DNA of 64,000 nt. Origin: Channallabes apus. Its lineage: Eukaryota > Chordata > Actinopteri > Siluriformes > Clariidae. The translations under genes and the position numbers were made by a program. Below, in pieces: positions 11,130-21,838 of this stretch. The stretch lies in NCBI GenBank assembly GCA_030522415.1, contig CM060121.1:14030055-14094054 (forward strand), given 5' to 3'. Under the pieces are notes generated by a model. The model did not search any database and was not told the origin of the DNA. It worked only from the letters and a program-made list of their open reading frames with translations. Each line of letters opens with the position of its first letter. Position 1 is the first letter of the stretch.

Positions 11130-11546
11130 ATGGACAGGTCTTTCTTCGAAGAGGAGATTATAAAAGGAACCGCTGCCCCATACATTAAGGAAACTTTCAG
11201 TATTCGTCACTGTTTTTTCCAGGACAATGACCCAAAGCACACTGCTGCAAGAAAAGTGATCGCTGAAGAGGGAATTAACTGGGTGAAGACACCCGCCGAA
11301 TCTCCCGACATGAACCCCATTGAAATGGTGTGGCATGCTCTGAAAGACTATATTCGAAAAGAAGCAAAACCGACTACAAAATCCGATTTAATTACTGCCA
11401 TTGAAAAATTCTGCTTTGAGATACTTACATATGAGGCATGTAATAAATACATAAATAGGTTGTTTAACACTAGAAGCGCCGAGCACGGTCATTTTGAAAA
11501 AATAAAACTTCACACTCGATCAAAATCCAGGACCCTCCTTTCATGA
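11130..11546 (+). pseudogene. Tc1/mariner-type transposase, C-terminal fragment
   Basis: 138 codons covering the last third of a DDE transposase: [14 protein letters not shown] carries the second catalytic Asp and [15 protein letters not shown] the final Glu, then the usual C-terminal helix region. The N-terminal DNA-binding half and first catalytic Asp are missing; upstream sequence is unrelated and has stops. This family differs from the copy at 3106-4098. Intact in frame but 5'-truncated. Confidence 0.85.
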
Positions 11547-11811
11547 CTTTTCCTACATCTGTGAGCTTAATCACCCTGCATGCTTAAATTTTCTAAATCG
11601 CACCAGTAAAAGCCAGTATAAAACGATTTTGCTCTTATTTACGTGAAATTCCTGACAGCTGCGAGGCGGCGTGGCGTTTCCTGCCTTTTCCAACCTGCGA
11701 TTCTCATTACTCTCAGCAGATGGTGCAAGGGATCGCGCATACTACAGTATCTATGCGTCATTCAGTGAGTATATGGAACTATCTCAGGTTTCACTCCATA
11801 TATGCAGTTTA

Positions 11812-11949
<138 letters not shown>

Positions 11950-12406
11950 GCTTCCGTGAAATATCGACAATTCGCCATTCATTCCCGCATTGATAATTAG
12001 CGATATTTTATAAGAAGATTTAGGGATTTAGCTCTAGTTCATTTTATAACGTTTTAAGAAAATTCATTAGTTCGTTCAGTCTATTTGAAGCTTCTGAACA
12101 TCCCGGATGTTTTTTTTTTTTGTGTGACAGTGCCTGAGGATATAAAGCTTTATTATTGTGTTTGAATAAATCAGATCTACCACAAACTGAACAACTTCAT
12201 TTTCCGGTATGGTAACATAAGCACCTCGGATACCTGTCGCTGCTGCTGTGGAAATATTATGCTACTGATATTTAATATAGAATATATATTGAAACAAAAA
12301 CTAATACCATTCTAAAATTTATAACTTATTGAAACGTTTATAACTTATCGAAAATGATTCAATTGATTTACAAGATGTATGCTATATAATACTAAGGGTT
12401 TCCGGG

Positions 12407-12466
12407 GGTATGTGTTTCGCCTGCCGTGTGGGAGACCCGGGTTCGATTTGCAGCCGGTGACCAACA
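12407..12466 (+). repeat. tRNA-Gly-like segment in 720-bp unit, copy 1
   Basis: Contains CGCCTGCCGTG (anticodon arm of tRNA-Gly-GCC type) and a B-box-like GGGTTCGATT. The acceptor stem does not close and the 5' half is diverged. Probably a SINE head like those at 53200-53425 and 62088-62312, not a tRNA gene. Confidence 0.6.
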
Positions 12467-13126
12467 ACAATAATGCTAATTGGGTTTCTAAATTAAGTTG
12501 AAATGTAAATTATTGTGTCCTATTTATATGATGTTCTCGATAATGATTATAATAAATATATAAATAATACTGTAAACAATAAACACTGCCTTTTGCAAAG
12601 TGAAAGTGAGTGCCGATGATCAAAAGGCTGATAAACGCGCGCGCAGATATGAGCAGATTTATCGATAAAACTGCAGACATACTCCCCCATATATATATAA
12701 TATGCTAATATGATAATCAGCGATATTTTATAAGGAGATTTAGGGATTTAGCTCTACTTGATTTTATATAATTTTGAGAAAATTCATTAGTTCGTTCAGT
12801 CTATTTGAAGCTTCTGAACATCCCGGATGTTTTTTTTTTTTGTGTGACAGTGCCTGAGGATATAAAGCTTTATTATTGTGTTTGAATAAATCAGATCTAC
12901 CACAAACTGAACAACTTCATTTTCCGGTATGGTAACATAAGCACCTCGGATACCTGTCGCTGCTGCTGTGGAAATATTATGCTACTGATATTTAATATAG
13001 AATATATATTGAAACAAAAACTAATACCATTCTAAAATTTATAACTTATTGAAACGTTTATAACTTATCGAAAATGATTCAATTGATTTACAAGATGTAT
13101 GCTATATAATACTAAGGGTTTCCGGG

Positions 13127-13186
13127 GGTATGTGTTTCGCCTGCCGTGTGGGAGACCCGGGTTCGATTCCCAGCCGGTGACCAACA
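13127..13186 (+). repeat. tRNA-Gly-like segment in 720-bp unit, copy 2
   Basis: Same as the 12407 copy 720 bp earlier but with the canonical B box GGTTCGATTCC, which copy 1 has lost. Confidence 0.6.
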
Positions 13187-14073
13187 ACAATAATGCTAAT
13201 TGGGTTTCTAAATTAAGTTGAAATGTAAATTATTGTGTCCTATTTATATGATGTTCTCGATAATGATTATAATAAATATATAAATAATACTGTAAACAAT
13301 AAACACTGCCTTTTGCAAAGTGAAAGTGAGTGCCGATGATCAAAAGGCTGATAAACGCGCGCGCAGATATGAGCAGATTTATCGATAAAACTGCAGACAT
13401 ACTCCCCCATATATATATATATATAATATGCTAATATGATAATCAGCGATATTTTATAAGGAGATTTAGGGATTTAGCTCTACTTGATTTTATATAATTT
13501 TGAGAAAATTCATTAGTTCGTTCATTCTATTTGAAGCTTCTGAACACCTCGGATGGAGCAGGAGCAGCGATATAGTTCTGAACGCACTTCCGTGAAATTA
13601 TCGCTAAAAGAATATTAAATTTGAATAAATCAGGTAGCATAGTTTATTATCTATCTATAAGAAACTATGCTATGTCATAACTGAAGCAAACACCACGATT
13701 ATGCCTCGTTTCGTTCAGTGTTCCTAGACAATGGACCACGCGCCTAATCGGAGGGAACGTGGTTCACTTTTTCGTTCACCTCTGAGAAAAAAAAAGCTGT
13801 ATTTTGTTTGCTTACATTTGGAATTTTTATAACAGTACATGAAGTATGTGCGCGCACGCACACACACCTCCACTTTTTTCAGTTACAACAAGCACAGCGA
13901 TGAGTCCATGTCCGCTGAATTCGACAGACTGAAGACAACTTACTGTTGACTGACAGACCCCTGTACGTAAAGCCTATAGTAAACACCTAAGTAAATGAAT
14001 ATAGTCTAATTTACCTCGTGTTTTCTACTATAAGATTATCATAAAACAAATTTAAGCTAAGCGTTACATTTTT

Positions 14074-14852
14074 AAGTTCTTGTCCTGTTGGCAGGAATCC
14101 ACTATAGTAAAAGCATATAGTAAATTTGACAATATCCATCTACTTAGAGCTGTTCATTTACGATAAAAAATATACAAAAAAAAACCCAAAATCTAAATAT
14201 CTGCTTTAACTTAGGTTTTTTTTTTTTTTTATTCATGAGACAACCTTTCAGTTTTGTAAATATTCTAGTTACAGTGTGACAAGTCTTACTTTAGGATTTA
14301 GGTTTGATGGATTAAGGATGTTTTATTTTGTTTTATTTATGTTTCACTGTTTATGACATAGTGACAGTAAACAGCTGAAAAACTTCCCTTTTTTGAGAAT
14401 TGTCTTGGAATATCGTTCAGACTGTGCCGGTGTACAAGGGGGCATTTCTCGTCTGGTTTTATTAATTGTGCCAACAATGGTGGTTTTATTCGCCAAAAGA
14501 TTGGTTGCCTGTGCTAACGAAGTAAAGAAATTGTCTGTTGTTATACTGTATTTCTTCCTTTCCCCAGGAAAGGCTCCACAATGCGCATCAAACGGTGTCT
14601 GATAACCGCTGACCAGCCGCCCTACTGTCGTCTTTCTCTAGATAGGGAATTGCGTTCAACATGTATTTTGTTTCAACATCAGCAGCCACCCAGAATTTGA
14701 TACCAAACTTGTCTGGTTTATTGTCTGGTAAAAATATATATTTTTAATTTTTTTTTTTTTTTTTGTAAATGAACAGCTCTAAGTAAATGAATACAGTCAA
14801 ATTTACTGTAGGCTTTTACTATAGTGGATTCCTGTCAACAGGAGAAGAACTT
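14074..14852. mobile_element. piggyBac-type remnant bounded by inverted repeats
   Basis: AAGTTCTTGTCCTGTTGGCA at 14074 and the reverse complement of the right end (14852) start about 90 bp of inverted repeat that continues through GGAATCCACTATAGTAAAAGC and AGAGCTGTTCATTTAC. Between them lies a piggyBac transposase fragment on the minus strand. A TTAA sits at the left edge but not at the right, so the ends are approximate. Confidence 0.65.
14395..14732 (-). pseudogene. piggyBac-family transposase fragment
   Basis: Minus-strand translation gives KPDKFGIKFWVAADVETKY then NAIPYLEKD and, after a frame change, TTDNFFTSLAQATNLL and KTTIVGTINKTRREMP. These match the order of the core of piggyBac DDE transposases (an Asp in the VAAD segment and the TDNFF Asp). 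The N terminus, first catalytic Asp and Cys-rich tail are missing. Decayed. Confidence 0.8.
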
Positions 14853-15546
14853 ATTCACCCATCAGCGAAACCATCACCCATCACCCATCAGTGAAACCGG
14901 TTTGATAACTTCACACCAATTGTGAATGAAAGCATTACAGTAATGGGGGTCTGCGGGTGTTCGGCTCGGAGCGCACTGTCGCGCACTATAGACTACAGAT
15001 ATCGCCATTAAAAACGCACGTTTCGAGAAAAGGGATCTCGTGACTTGCCGCGGCTTTGCGCGGCTGCGTGCGGGAAGCTGTGAACATGCCCTTCATTACC
15101 TGTAGGGGGCAGTCGTGTTTCAGTCTGAAGTATTGTGTGTCTACTGAAGCCAAAAATGTGTCCAAATTAAACCGCGCATGCGTGTTTGGAGACGCTGTGC
15201 CCGCGCTGTGGATCAGTCGGTTGGGAATCATCACGGAGGTACTACACGGCGTGGCTGGAGCTGGAGTTTGTCGTGTTCGAGGTAAGTTTACCTTTCTGTT
15301 TTGGATGTGATTCTCACTTTCATGACTCCCAATTAATGTTCATTTTAATCTCAGGACGTACAATTAGCAATATTGTGCGGACACACTAACGGACTCACTG
15401 CTTTCTGACAGAAAGAGACTGGACTTTTAACAAGGAACCTTTTCTAATGACTTTTGCTTCACGCAAAAAAAAAAACACACGTGTTCACAATGCTATAATA
15501 AACAGTACATGCACACGCAGATGTTGACTATACAAGAGATGCACAT
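14853..15546. other. Gene-free stretch, CpG-rich in the middle
   Basis: Contains the CpG-rich block annotated separately (14941-15290). The rest up to the retroviral LTR is AT-rich with no recognised feature. Confidence 0.5.
14941..15290 (+). promoter_or_regulatory. CpG-rich segment with NRF1-like site and splice donor
   Basis: Locally GC- and CpG-rich in AT-rich surroundings. It includes CCGCGCATGCGTG near 15173-15185 (close to the NRF1 palindrome GCGCATGCGC) and CGAG|GTAAGT at 15278-15287, a good 5' splice site. This could be a promoter and non-coding first exon on the plus strand, or a GC-rich repeat. No homology is recognised. Confidence 0.35.
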
Positions 15547-16106
15547 TGTAGGATTACAAATTTATAAAATGTTAAATCTAGCTTCCAACGTAATAGTATA
15601 TAAATTGAACAAGTTATGTACATTGGGTTTTACATTTTAAGGTAAAGTTGGTGACATTCTAAGAAGATACAAGTCTGGTAGTCAAGGTGTCAGAGACATT
15701 AACCTTTTGTCTTTATGGACTTCCTGACCGCTGGATAGGGTCCCAAAGTCAATGTAAATGCTAATCTCAAGGCCAGGCCGTGCCTTTGTCTCTATGATAA
15801 TGTAAAGGTTTGGGGGATACTGTCAGGCTGATTAGATTAACACCTATGCATTTGAAAGCCACTGTTATGCTGATGAGATCAGGGCTGGGGAACTTCCGTT
15901 ACCAGGCTGCCTCCAGTACCACACTATGCTTTGTTTAGATTGTCTCCACCTCTTTGTATCCCTCTCTCTTGTAAAGTACTGTATAAACTCTCCAGAGCTG
16001 AGTTGTAAGAAAGACTTGGATGACTACAGCGACGCTCGGCGAGTTCTCAATAAAGAGTAACTTCTGCTTGAATGATATCCCAACGTCTCTGAAAAAGTTC
16101 CCAACA
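15547..16106 (+). repeat. 5' LTR of endogenous retrovirus (560 bp)
   Basis: TGTAGG...CCAACA. Signals visible: TATAAA at 15982-15987 and AATAAA at 16049-16054, so U3/R/U5 can be placed roughly. Compared with the 3' LTR I count about 11 substitutions, a 5-bp indel near 15980 and an 8-bp indel near 16088, about 2% base divergence by eye. Confidence 0.92.
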
Positions 16107-16110
16107 GTTT

Positions 16111-16122
16111 TGGTGCCGTGAC
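16111..16122 (+). promoter_or_regulatory. Primer-binding site, tRNA-His type
   Basis: TGGTGCCGTGAC, four bases after the LTR end, is complementary to the 3' end of vertebrate tRNA-His (ending GTCACGGCACCA). The next base diverges. Confidence 0.8.
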
Positions 16123-16349
16123 CTGTATAGAGATCCTCACCTGAATCCAGATTTAAACTTCAGGCTCAAAGATCTGACTTCATTCCAGACCAAATCTTTT
16201 TGTACAAGCAAGGATTGGTGAGTGCCACTCTATCCAAAAGAACCTTTAAGACCAGTACAAATTTGTTATCCTCTGTGCTGTCAGAGAAAAGTTAACATAC
16301 TGCTGTAGGGTTTGGTTAACTAAGTTATCCTCAAAAAAATTCTGTTTAG

Positions 16350-16697
16350 AGTGTTATCCTCTGTTCAGGCAGGGAAGATTAGCATTATGTGCTAACATTT
16401 GTGTTATCCTCTGTTTTTGGCAGGGAAGATTAGCATTACGTGCTAATATTGTCTGTGTTATCCTCTGTTTTTGGCAGGGAAGATTAGCATTATGTGCTAA
16501 TATTTGGGTGTTATCCTCTGTTCACGCAGGGAAGATTAGCATTACGTGCTAATTTTTGTGTTATCCTCTGTTGATCAGAGAAGTTTTTGTGTTTTGTCTT
16601 AACAAGCGTGACAAGCCTCTGTTGATCAGTGAAGTTTAGTGTTTTGCGTGAACAAGCGTGACAAGCCTCTGTTGATCAGAGAAGTTTAGTGTTTTGA
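16350..16697 (+). repeat. Two sets of tandem repeats in retroviral leader
   Basis: Four copies of a 51-54 bp unit (GTTATCCTCTGTT...GCAGGGAAGATTAGCATTAYGTGCTAA) lie between about 16352 and 16551. Each ends in the perfect hairpin TTAGCA-TTAYG-TGCTAA (16379-16395, 16430-16446, 16484-16500, 16535-16551). Three copies of a second unit (CCTCTGTTGATCAGNGAAGTTT) follow to 16697. The position between primer site and gag is where packaging and dimerisation signals lie in retroviruses. Confidence 0.85.
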
Positions 16698-16724
16698 TTG
16701 TGTGGTAACCAACAGATTCACAAA

Positions 16725-17174
16725 ATGTTTAAGAAGAATGCTAGACTGATCCCCAAAGGTACAAAAGGTGGTCTTGCGACTCCTTCATGGTCTGATAGTG
16801 AATTCAAATCACTGTTAGGAGTGCATATGAACCTCATAGTAACTGAGAAAGTTAGACAAGAACTAACTCAGAAGTATGAGATCCATCCAGACTCATCTGT
16901 AGATGAGTGTAAAAAGGTATTAGGAGCATGCATTCGTAAGAAAAATGTAAAAGGCATTATCTGCTGCCATAGAGAATTTGGTTTAACGCTAAGTACACAA
17001 CAGTCTCAGCGTATCTCAGAGCTAGAGGAACAGATCCAGGAGCTCCGTGCGAGATTATCCTCTTTGACCAAGAAACTGAACCGCAACCAAGCGTCAGCGA
17101 GAACTGATGGTGATGAAGTTAGTCAGTCTGATAACAACTATCCTGACTTACAAGCTTTTTTGACACAGATGTAA
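16725..17174 (+). pseudogene. Retroviral gag, N-terminal part, ends in frameshift
   Basis: 149 codons from an ATG. The amino-terminal part has no signature I can name, and a predicted coiled coil (LEEQIQELRARLSSL) lies near residue 105. It stops at 17172-17174. The reading continues in the next frame, which is already open at a run of six Ts around 17156-17161, so one base gained or lost there appears to have split gag. Matrix-like role inferred only from position. Confidence 0.75.
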
Positions 17175-18121
17175 CAATCCAATCAGTAACTGATGTGCCT
17201 GTAGATTCAGTGAATGTATGCGGTGCTAGTAAGAGATCTCAGGGAATTGCAAGTGTTACGCCCAACTCTCCTGTTGTCCAAGTCCAAACTGTTACTAAAT
17301 CACTAGGACCTAAGGATATAGAGAGACTATCCCAAAGCATACCCTCAGCACACACTAATTTTTCTGAATTTAGAAGAGCTTTGATCAGCAAAATGCGTCT
17401 TTACAACATGTCATTGGAAGAAGTCACCCAGCTGATGTCGCAAATTCTCACTGAATCTGAATTCAACCGTTTTGAGTCTGCTGTTACTCCTGAACTACAA
17501 CATGCCAGTAAAAGTGATTTGAGAGAAGGTGTCTTGAAAATTCTTAAGAACATCCTGGGACCCAAGGTAGACTGGTCCAGAATGACTAACTGTGTGCAGA
17601 AGAAAGAGGAATCTGTAAATGAATACACTGAACGGTTTTGTCAGTCAGCTGTAACTTACAGTGGAATAGTTGAGGATTCTGAAAGTGTGCTTGATGATAA
17701 GGGACCCCTAGTCCGCATCTGGTCAGATGGCCTTATAGCCGAGTACAGAAAAGCATTGTCATTCCTAGATCTAACTTGGTCTACCATGACTCTCAGGAGT
17801 AATCTCGACAGGTTAGCTGCATGGGAAAGGGATGCTGATGATAAGGTAAAGGTGAGAGTAGCAGCAGCTTCGTTTAGCACAACAGACCAAGACAATAGAT
17901 GGCCTAAAAGAGAAGGCAAATGTAACTACTGTGGAAAACTGGGACATTGGAAGAAAGAGTGTAGGAAGAAGTTGCAACATGGTAGAAGAAATACTTTGCA
18001 TAATTCTACTCCTTCTCAGCCTGCCTACAACCCTGAAGTAGTTCCGCCGTTGTCTACTGAAACTTTAGGACAGCTTGCTCAGGCTCTTCTAAGAACACAA
18101 GAGGAACAGCAAAAAAACTAA
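17155..18121 (+). pseudogene. Retroviral gag, capsid and nucleocapsid part
   Basis: Open frame of about 320 codons following the frame break, with ATG at 17195. A helical capsid-like region (about 17350-17860) is followed by one CCHC zinc knuckle, CNYCGKLGHWKKEC (17921-17962), then a Gln/Pro-rich tail and TAA near 18121. A single knuckle is usual for gammaretrovirus-like gag. The body has no stop, so this is the best preserved part of the provirus. Confidence 0.85.
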
Positions 18122-18476
18122 TTGTTGGGGCTGTGAGTAGCCACCTTTCCCCTGTAATCCATCACAATGACAAAAGCACTTCTTCTCGTTGGGGAAATTG
18201 GTTAGCGAGCCTTACAGCCCCGAACATTGTTTTACAGCGTGCGTCAGTTACAAACCCATCCACATGTATGATGTCTGCAATGACTGAAGTTGTGTTAGAG
18301 GATGAAGGAGAAATGACTCACGACTGTGTTACACTTACATATGCACCTACAAGTGAAGTAGCCGAAACTCCAATAGAGAATGCAGAATTGGAGTTGATGG
18401 TTCAGCTCAAGTTATTGAAGGCCATAAACATGCAGGTTATGCAGTAACTTCCATCACTGATGTGGTAGCTTCAGGT
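18122..18476 (+). pseudogene. Retroviral pol remnant: RT end joined to RNase H start
   Basis: After gag there is no protease and no RT active-site motif. Instead a short segment leads directly into an RNase H start (VDGSAQVIEG near 18390, first catalytic Asp, then HAGYAV). About 2 kb of pol is therefore missing. The frame shifts once near 18380. The segment is cut at 18476 by the minus-strand LINE, and the same RNase H domain resumes at 21845. Confidence 0.75.
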
Positions 18477-18827
18477 CAAATTCAAATTCAAATTTTATTG
18501 GTCACATACAGAATCATACACAGTATAATATGCAGTGAAATGCTTTATACGACCGCCAGTGACCTTAAAAAAAGAAAATAAAAGCTTGTACGTAAAATAA
18601 ATAATCAATAAAAAGGAAATACTAAAGAAATAAATTTAACTAGTAAAATTAACTGTGCATAAGGGCATAATAAAATATTGCAAAAATATAGGATTAAAGT
18701 GACAGTGGTTGTGCAAGTATGCATGGAGGTGACATGTGCAATTGTCCAGATGTATGAGTATTTAGTGCAAGTGTGTATGAATGTGTCCATGATTGTCCAG
18801 TCAGTGTTGTGAGCTTAAAAGATGTTA

Positions 18828-21656
18828 TTAGTCCTGTGTTTGTGGTGTGATTGTGTGATTGAGAGACCTTATCGCCTGCGGGAAAAAGCTCCTCCTCAGT
18901 CTCTCTGTGTTGGCCTTTAGGGAGCGGAATCTCTTCCCAGACCGCAACAAAGAGAACAGTCCATTACTGGGGTGACTGAGGTCCTTCATGATCTTCCTGG
19001 CCTTAGTCCAGCACCGCTTGCTGTAGATGGAGTGTAGGTCAGGGAGCTCAGTGCGGATGATGCGCTCGGCTGATCGCACCACCCTCTGTAGAGCTCGTCT
19101 GTCCTGCATGGTCCTGTTCCCGAACCAGGTCGTGATGTTTCCCGTCAGGATGCTCTCTATGGTGCAGGAGTAGAAGATCATGAGCACCTTGGAGGGCAGT
19201 CTAAAGTCTCTCAAGCGTCTGAGGTGGTAGAGACGCTGCCGGGCTTTTTACACCACGGTGCTGATGTGACAGGACCATGATAGGTCCTGCGTGATGTGAA
19301 CACCGAGGTATCTGAAGCTGTCCACTCTCTCCACTGGGCTCCTGTTGATGACGGGGGTCTGGTAGTTCCTCTCCTGCTTTGTGCTAAAGTCCACTATCAG
19401 CTCCTTTGTCTTACTGACGTTCAGGAGGAGATTGTTCCTCTGGCACCAGTTCTCCAGATTTCCAATCTCCTCTAGGTAGTCCGACTCATCATTGTTGGTG
19501 ATCAGTCCGACCACGACGGTGTCGTCAGCAAACTTGATGATGGAGGTGGAGTTGGTAGTGGCAACGCAGTCGTGGGTGTACAAGGAGTACAGCAGGGGGC
19601 TCAGAACACAACCCTGGGGGGCTCCAGTGCTGAGGGTGAGTGTGGCTGAGACATGTCCGCCCATCCTTACTGCCTGTGGTCTGCCAGTCAGAAAATTGGA
19701 GATCCACTGACATATAGATGAGCTCAGTCCCAGGTGCTCCAGCTTGGTGGTGAGTGTGGAGGGAATTATTGTGTTAAAAGCAGAGCTGTAGTCGATGAAG
19801 AGCATTTTAACATAATTCCCTTTCCTAGTGTCCAGGTGAGTGAGTGATGTGTGGAGGAGATGAGAGATTGGATCGTCTGTGGAGCGGTTCTGACGGTATG
19901 CAAACTGTAGTGGGTCCAGTGTGTCGGGTAGTGAAGAAATGATGAAGTCTCTGATAAGGCGTTCAAAGCACTTCATCACTACTGAGGTGAGGGCTACAGG
20001 GCGATAATCATTGAGAGAAGCAGGATGTGGTTTCTTTGGAACAGGAACAATGATGGATTCTTTGAAGCATGTGGGGATCACCGACTGAGATAAAGAGATG
20101 TTGAATATCTCAGTGAACACAGGTGCTAGCTGGTCTGCGCAGGCTCTGAGAATACGACCTGAGATGCCGTCTGGTCCTGCTGCTTTCCTGGTGTTCACTC
20201 TCTTGAAGGCTCTCCTCACGTCGTGCTCGGAGATGATGAGCGCGTTCCCGGTGCTGGCTGTGTCTTCCTGTCTGCAGCCATTAGCGCCGCTAGCATTAGC
20301 GCCGTTAGCATTAGCATTGCTAGCGTCTTTAGCTGCAGCCTCGAAGCGAGCGTAAAATGTGTTCAGCTCGTCTGCCAGAGTCGCGTCCGCGTTCGTCATA
20401 CCGGATGCTGGTGCTTTATAATCCGTTATTGTTCTTAGTCCCTGCCACAGGCTCCTAGAGTCACTCTGTTGAAGCTGTGACTCTAGTTTTCTCCCGTAGC
20501 GCTGCTTCGCCTCTTTCACCGCCTTCCAGACGTTATATGACGCAGCCTTGTACGGTTCCATGTCCCCCGACGCAAGTCCCGTGTTGTAGGCAGCTGTGCG
20601 AGATCTCAGAGCGTCGCAGATGGTTTTATCCACCCACGGCTTCTGGTTGGGAAACGTTCTAATAGTCTTTTTCTCTACCGTATCGTCTGCCAGCTTTTCA
20701 ATAAATCCCACAACCGCTTCCGTAAACACGCTGACGTCATCATCGGAGCTGTTTCTGAACATGTCCCAGTCTGCGTCATCGAGTGCGTCCTGTAACGCGG
20801 CCACCGATTGGTCCGTCCAGCGCGCGACCTCCCTCAGGACCGGAACTTCCTGTTTCAGCCTTTGTTTATATTTTGGCATGAGGAAAATGGCGGCGTGGTC
20901 GGATTGACCAAACGCTGGACGAGATTCTGCCTTGTAACCGTCTTTGACCGTGGTATAACAATGGTCCAGTGTCCATTCGCCCCTGGTGGGGCAGGTGATG
21001 TGCTGATAAAAGTTCGGCGCTGCGCGTTTGAGGTTGGCACTATTAAAATCCCCCGCCACAATGAGCGCAGCGTCCCGGTGTTGTGTCTGGTGCTGTGTGA
21101 GCGCCTCATGCAGCTCGCATAAGGCCTTGTCTGTGTCTGCTTGTGGAGGAATGTAAACGGCACTGATTATGACCGATGTGAACTCCCGTGGAAGATAAAA
21201 TGGACGACACATGATGGACAGTAGTTCCAGGTTTGGTGTGCAGGAGCGTGTAAGAGGAACAACGCTCGCGCTGTTGCACCAGCTGTTGTTCACCATTAAG
21301 CACACGCCGCCTCCTCTTGACTTCCCCGAGTCCCGCGTCCTGTCCATGCGGTGAACCGAGAAGAACTCGGCCGGCTGTATGGCGTGGTCTGGCACCGCTG
21401 GGTTCAGCCATGTCTCGGTGAAGCAGAGGAGATTGCAGTCCCGAATGTCTCTCTGGAACTTTATCCTGGCCCTGAGGTCATCAAGCTTGTTCTCCAGTGA
21501 CTGGACGTTGGCGAGCAGGATACTAGGCAGAGGTGTGCGGTGTGCACGGGTCCTGAGCCGGTTCCTCACACCAGCTCGTCTCCCTCGGGTTCGTCGCTTC
21601 GCATCGCGTCCATTGTTCTCCCTCAGGATCTCACTCGGCCAGCTCGGATCCGGAGT
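18828..21656 (-). pseudogene. LINE ORF2 (endonuclease-RT), single stop near C terminus
   Basis: Open on the minus strand from the end of ORF1 to TAA at 19248-19250, then again in the same frame to 18828, so one nonsense codon separates about 800 from about 130 C-terminal codons. Copy 2 has AAA where copy 1 has TAA. Endonuclease: [92 protein letters not shown]. The endonuclease begins with no in-frame ATG; the first lies after CFTETWLN, so initiation must use another route (see ORF1). Confidence 0.9.
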
Positions 21657-21838
21657 TAAAAACGTCGAATTGTGAGTACATTGTATACCAATAGAAACAA
21701 GAGTGTCTCTATCATACCTAATGTACTCAATGGTGGTGATTTTGCCGATTTTAAAACACTGAAAACTAGCTTAAAGAACAAAAACAAAGAAAAGGTGGTC
21801 GGAGCAGTCGTGACGGCAGCCAACCTCACCGGCGCCAT
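21656..21838 (-). CDS. LINE ORF1, 60-codon hydrophobic peptide (copy 1)
   Basis: Starts at an ATG six bases from the LINE 5' end and ends TTT-TAA. Contains a strongly hydrophobic stretch (FSLFLFFKLVFSVL) that could be a membrane or signal-like segment, and a second (TLLFLLVYNVL). The same ORF, same length and same stop occur in copy 2 (46451-46633). A run of five Ts overlaps the stop codon, and the -1 frame runs open into ORF2. The intact LINE at 49781 has a comparable hydrophobic N terminus fused directly to the endonuclease. Confidence 0.6.
   Translation of the reverse strand: MAPVRLAAVTTAPTTFSLFLFFKLVFSVLKSAKSPPLSTLGMIETLLFLLVYNVLTIRRF

Larger units (their letters stand above)
11950..13850 (-). 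repeat. Right arm of inverted duplication, with tandem 720-bp units
   Basis: Reverse-complement match to 5440-6330 in blocks. Inside it a 720-bp unit is present as 12001-12720 and 12721-13446 (726 bp, the extra 6 from a TA run), with a third partial copy to about 13540. The two full units are nearly identical from the poly(T) at 12110/12830 onward (TTTG against TCCC at 12449/13169). No coding sequence. Confidence 0.85.

Noticed and set aside
12407..12466. tRNA-Gly gene
   Set aside because: Only the anticodon arm and B box are tRNA-like; the acceptor stem does not pair and the same motif heads SINEs elsewhere in the window.
20098..20360. Ala/Ser-rich peptide repeat
   Set aside because: Antisense of a short GCTAGCATTAGCGC-type repeat within LINE ORF2, absent as such from copy 3.
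19492..21122. Several plus-strand frames over the LINE
   Set aside because: Antisense shadows of the minus-strand ORF2.
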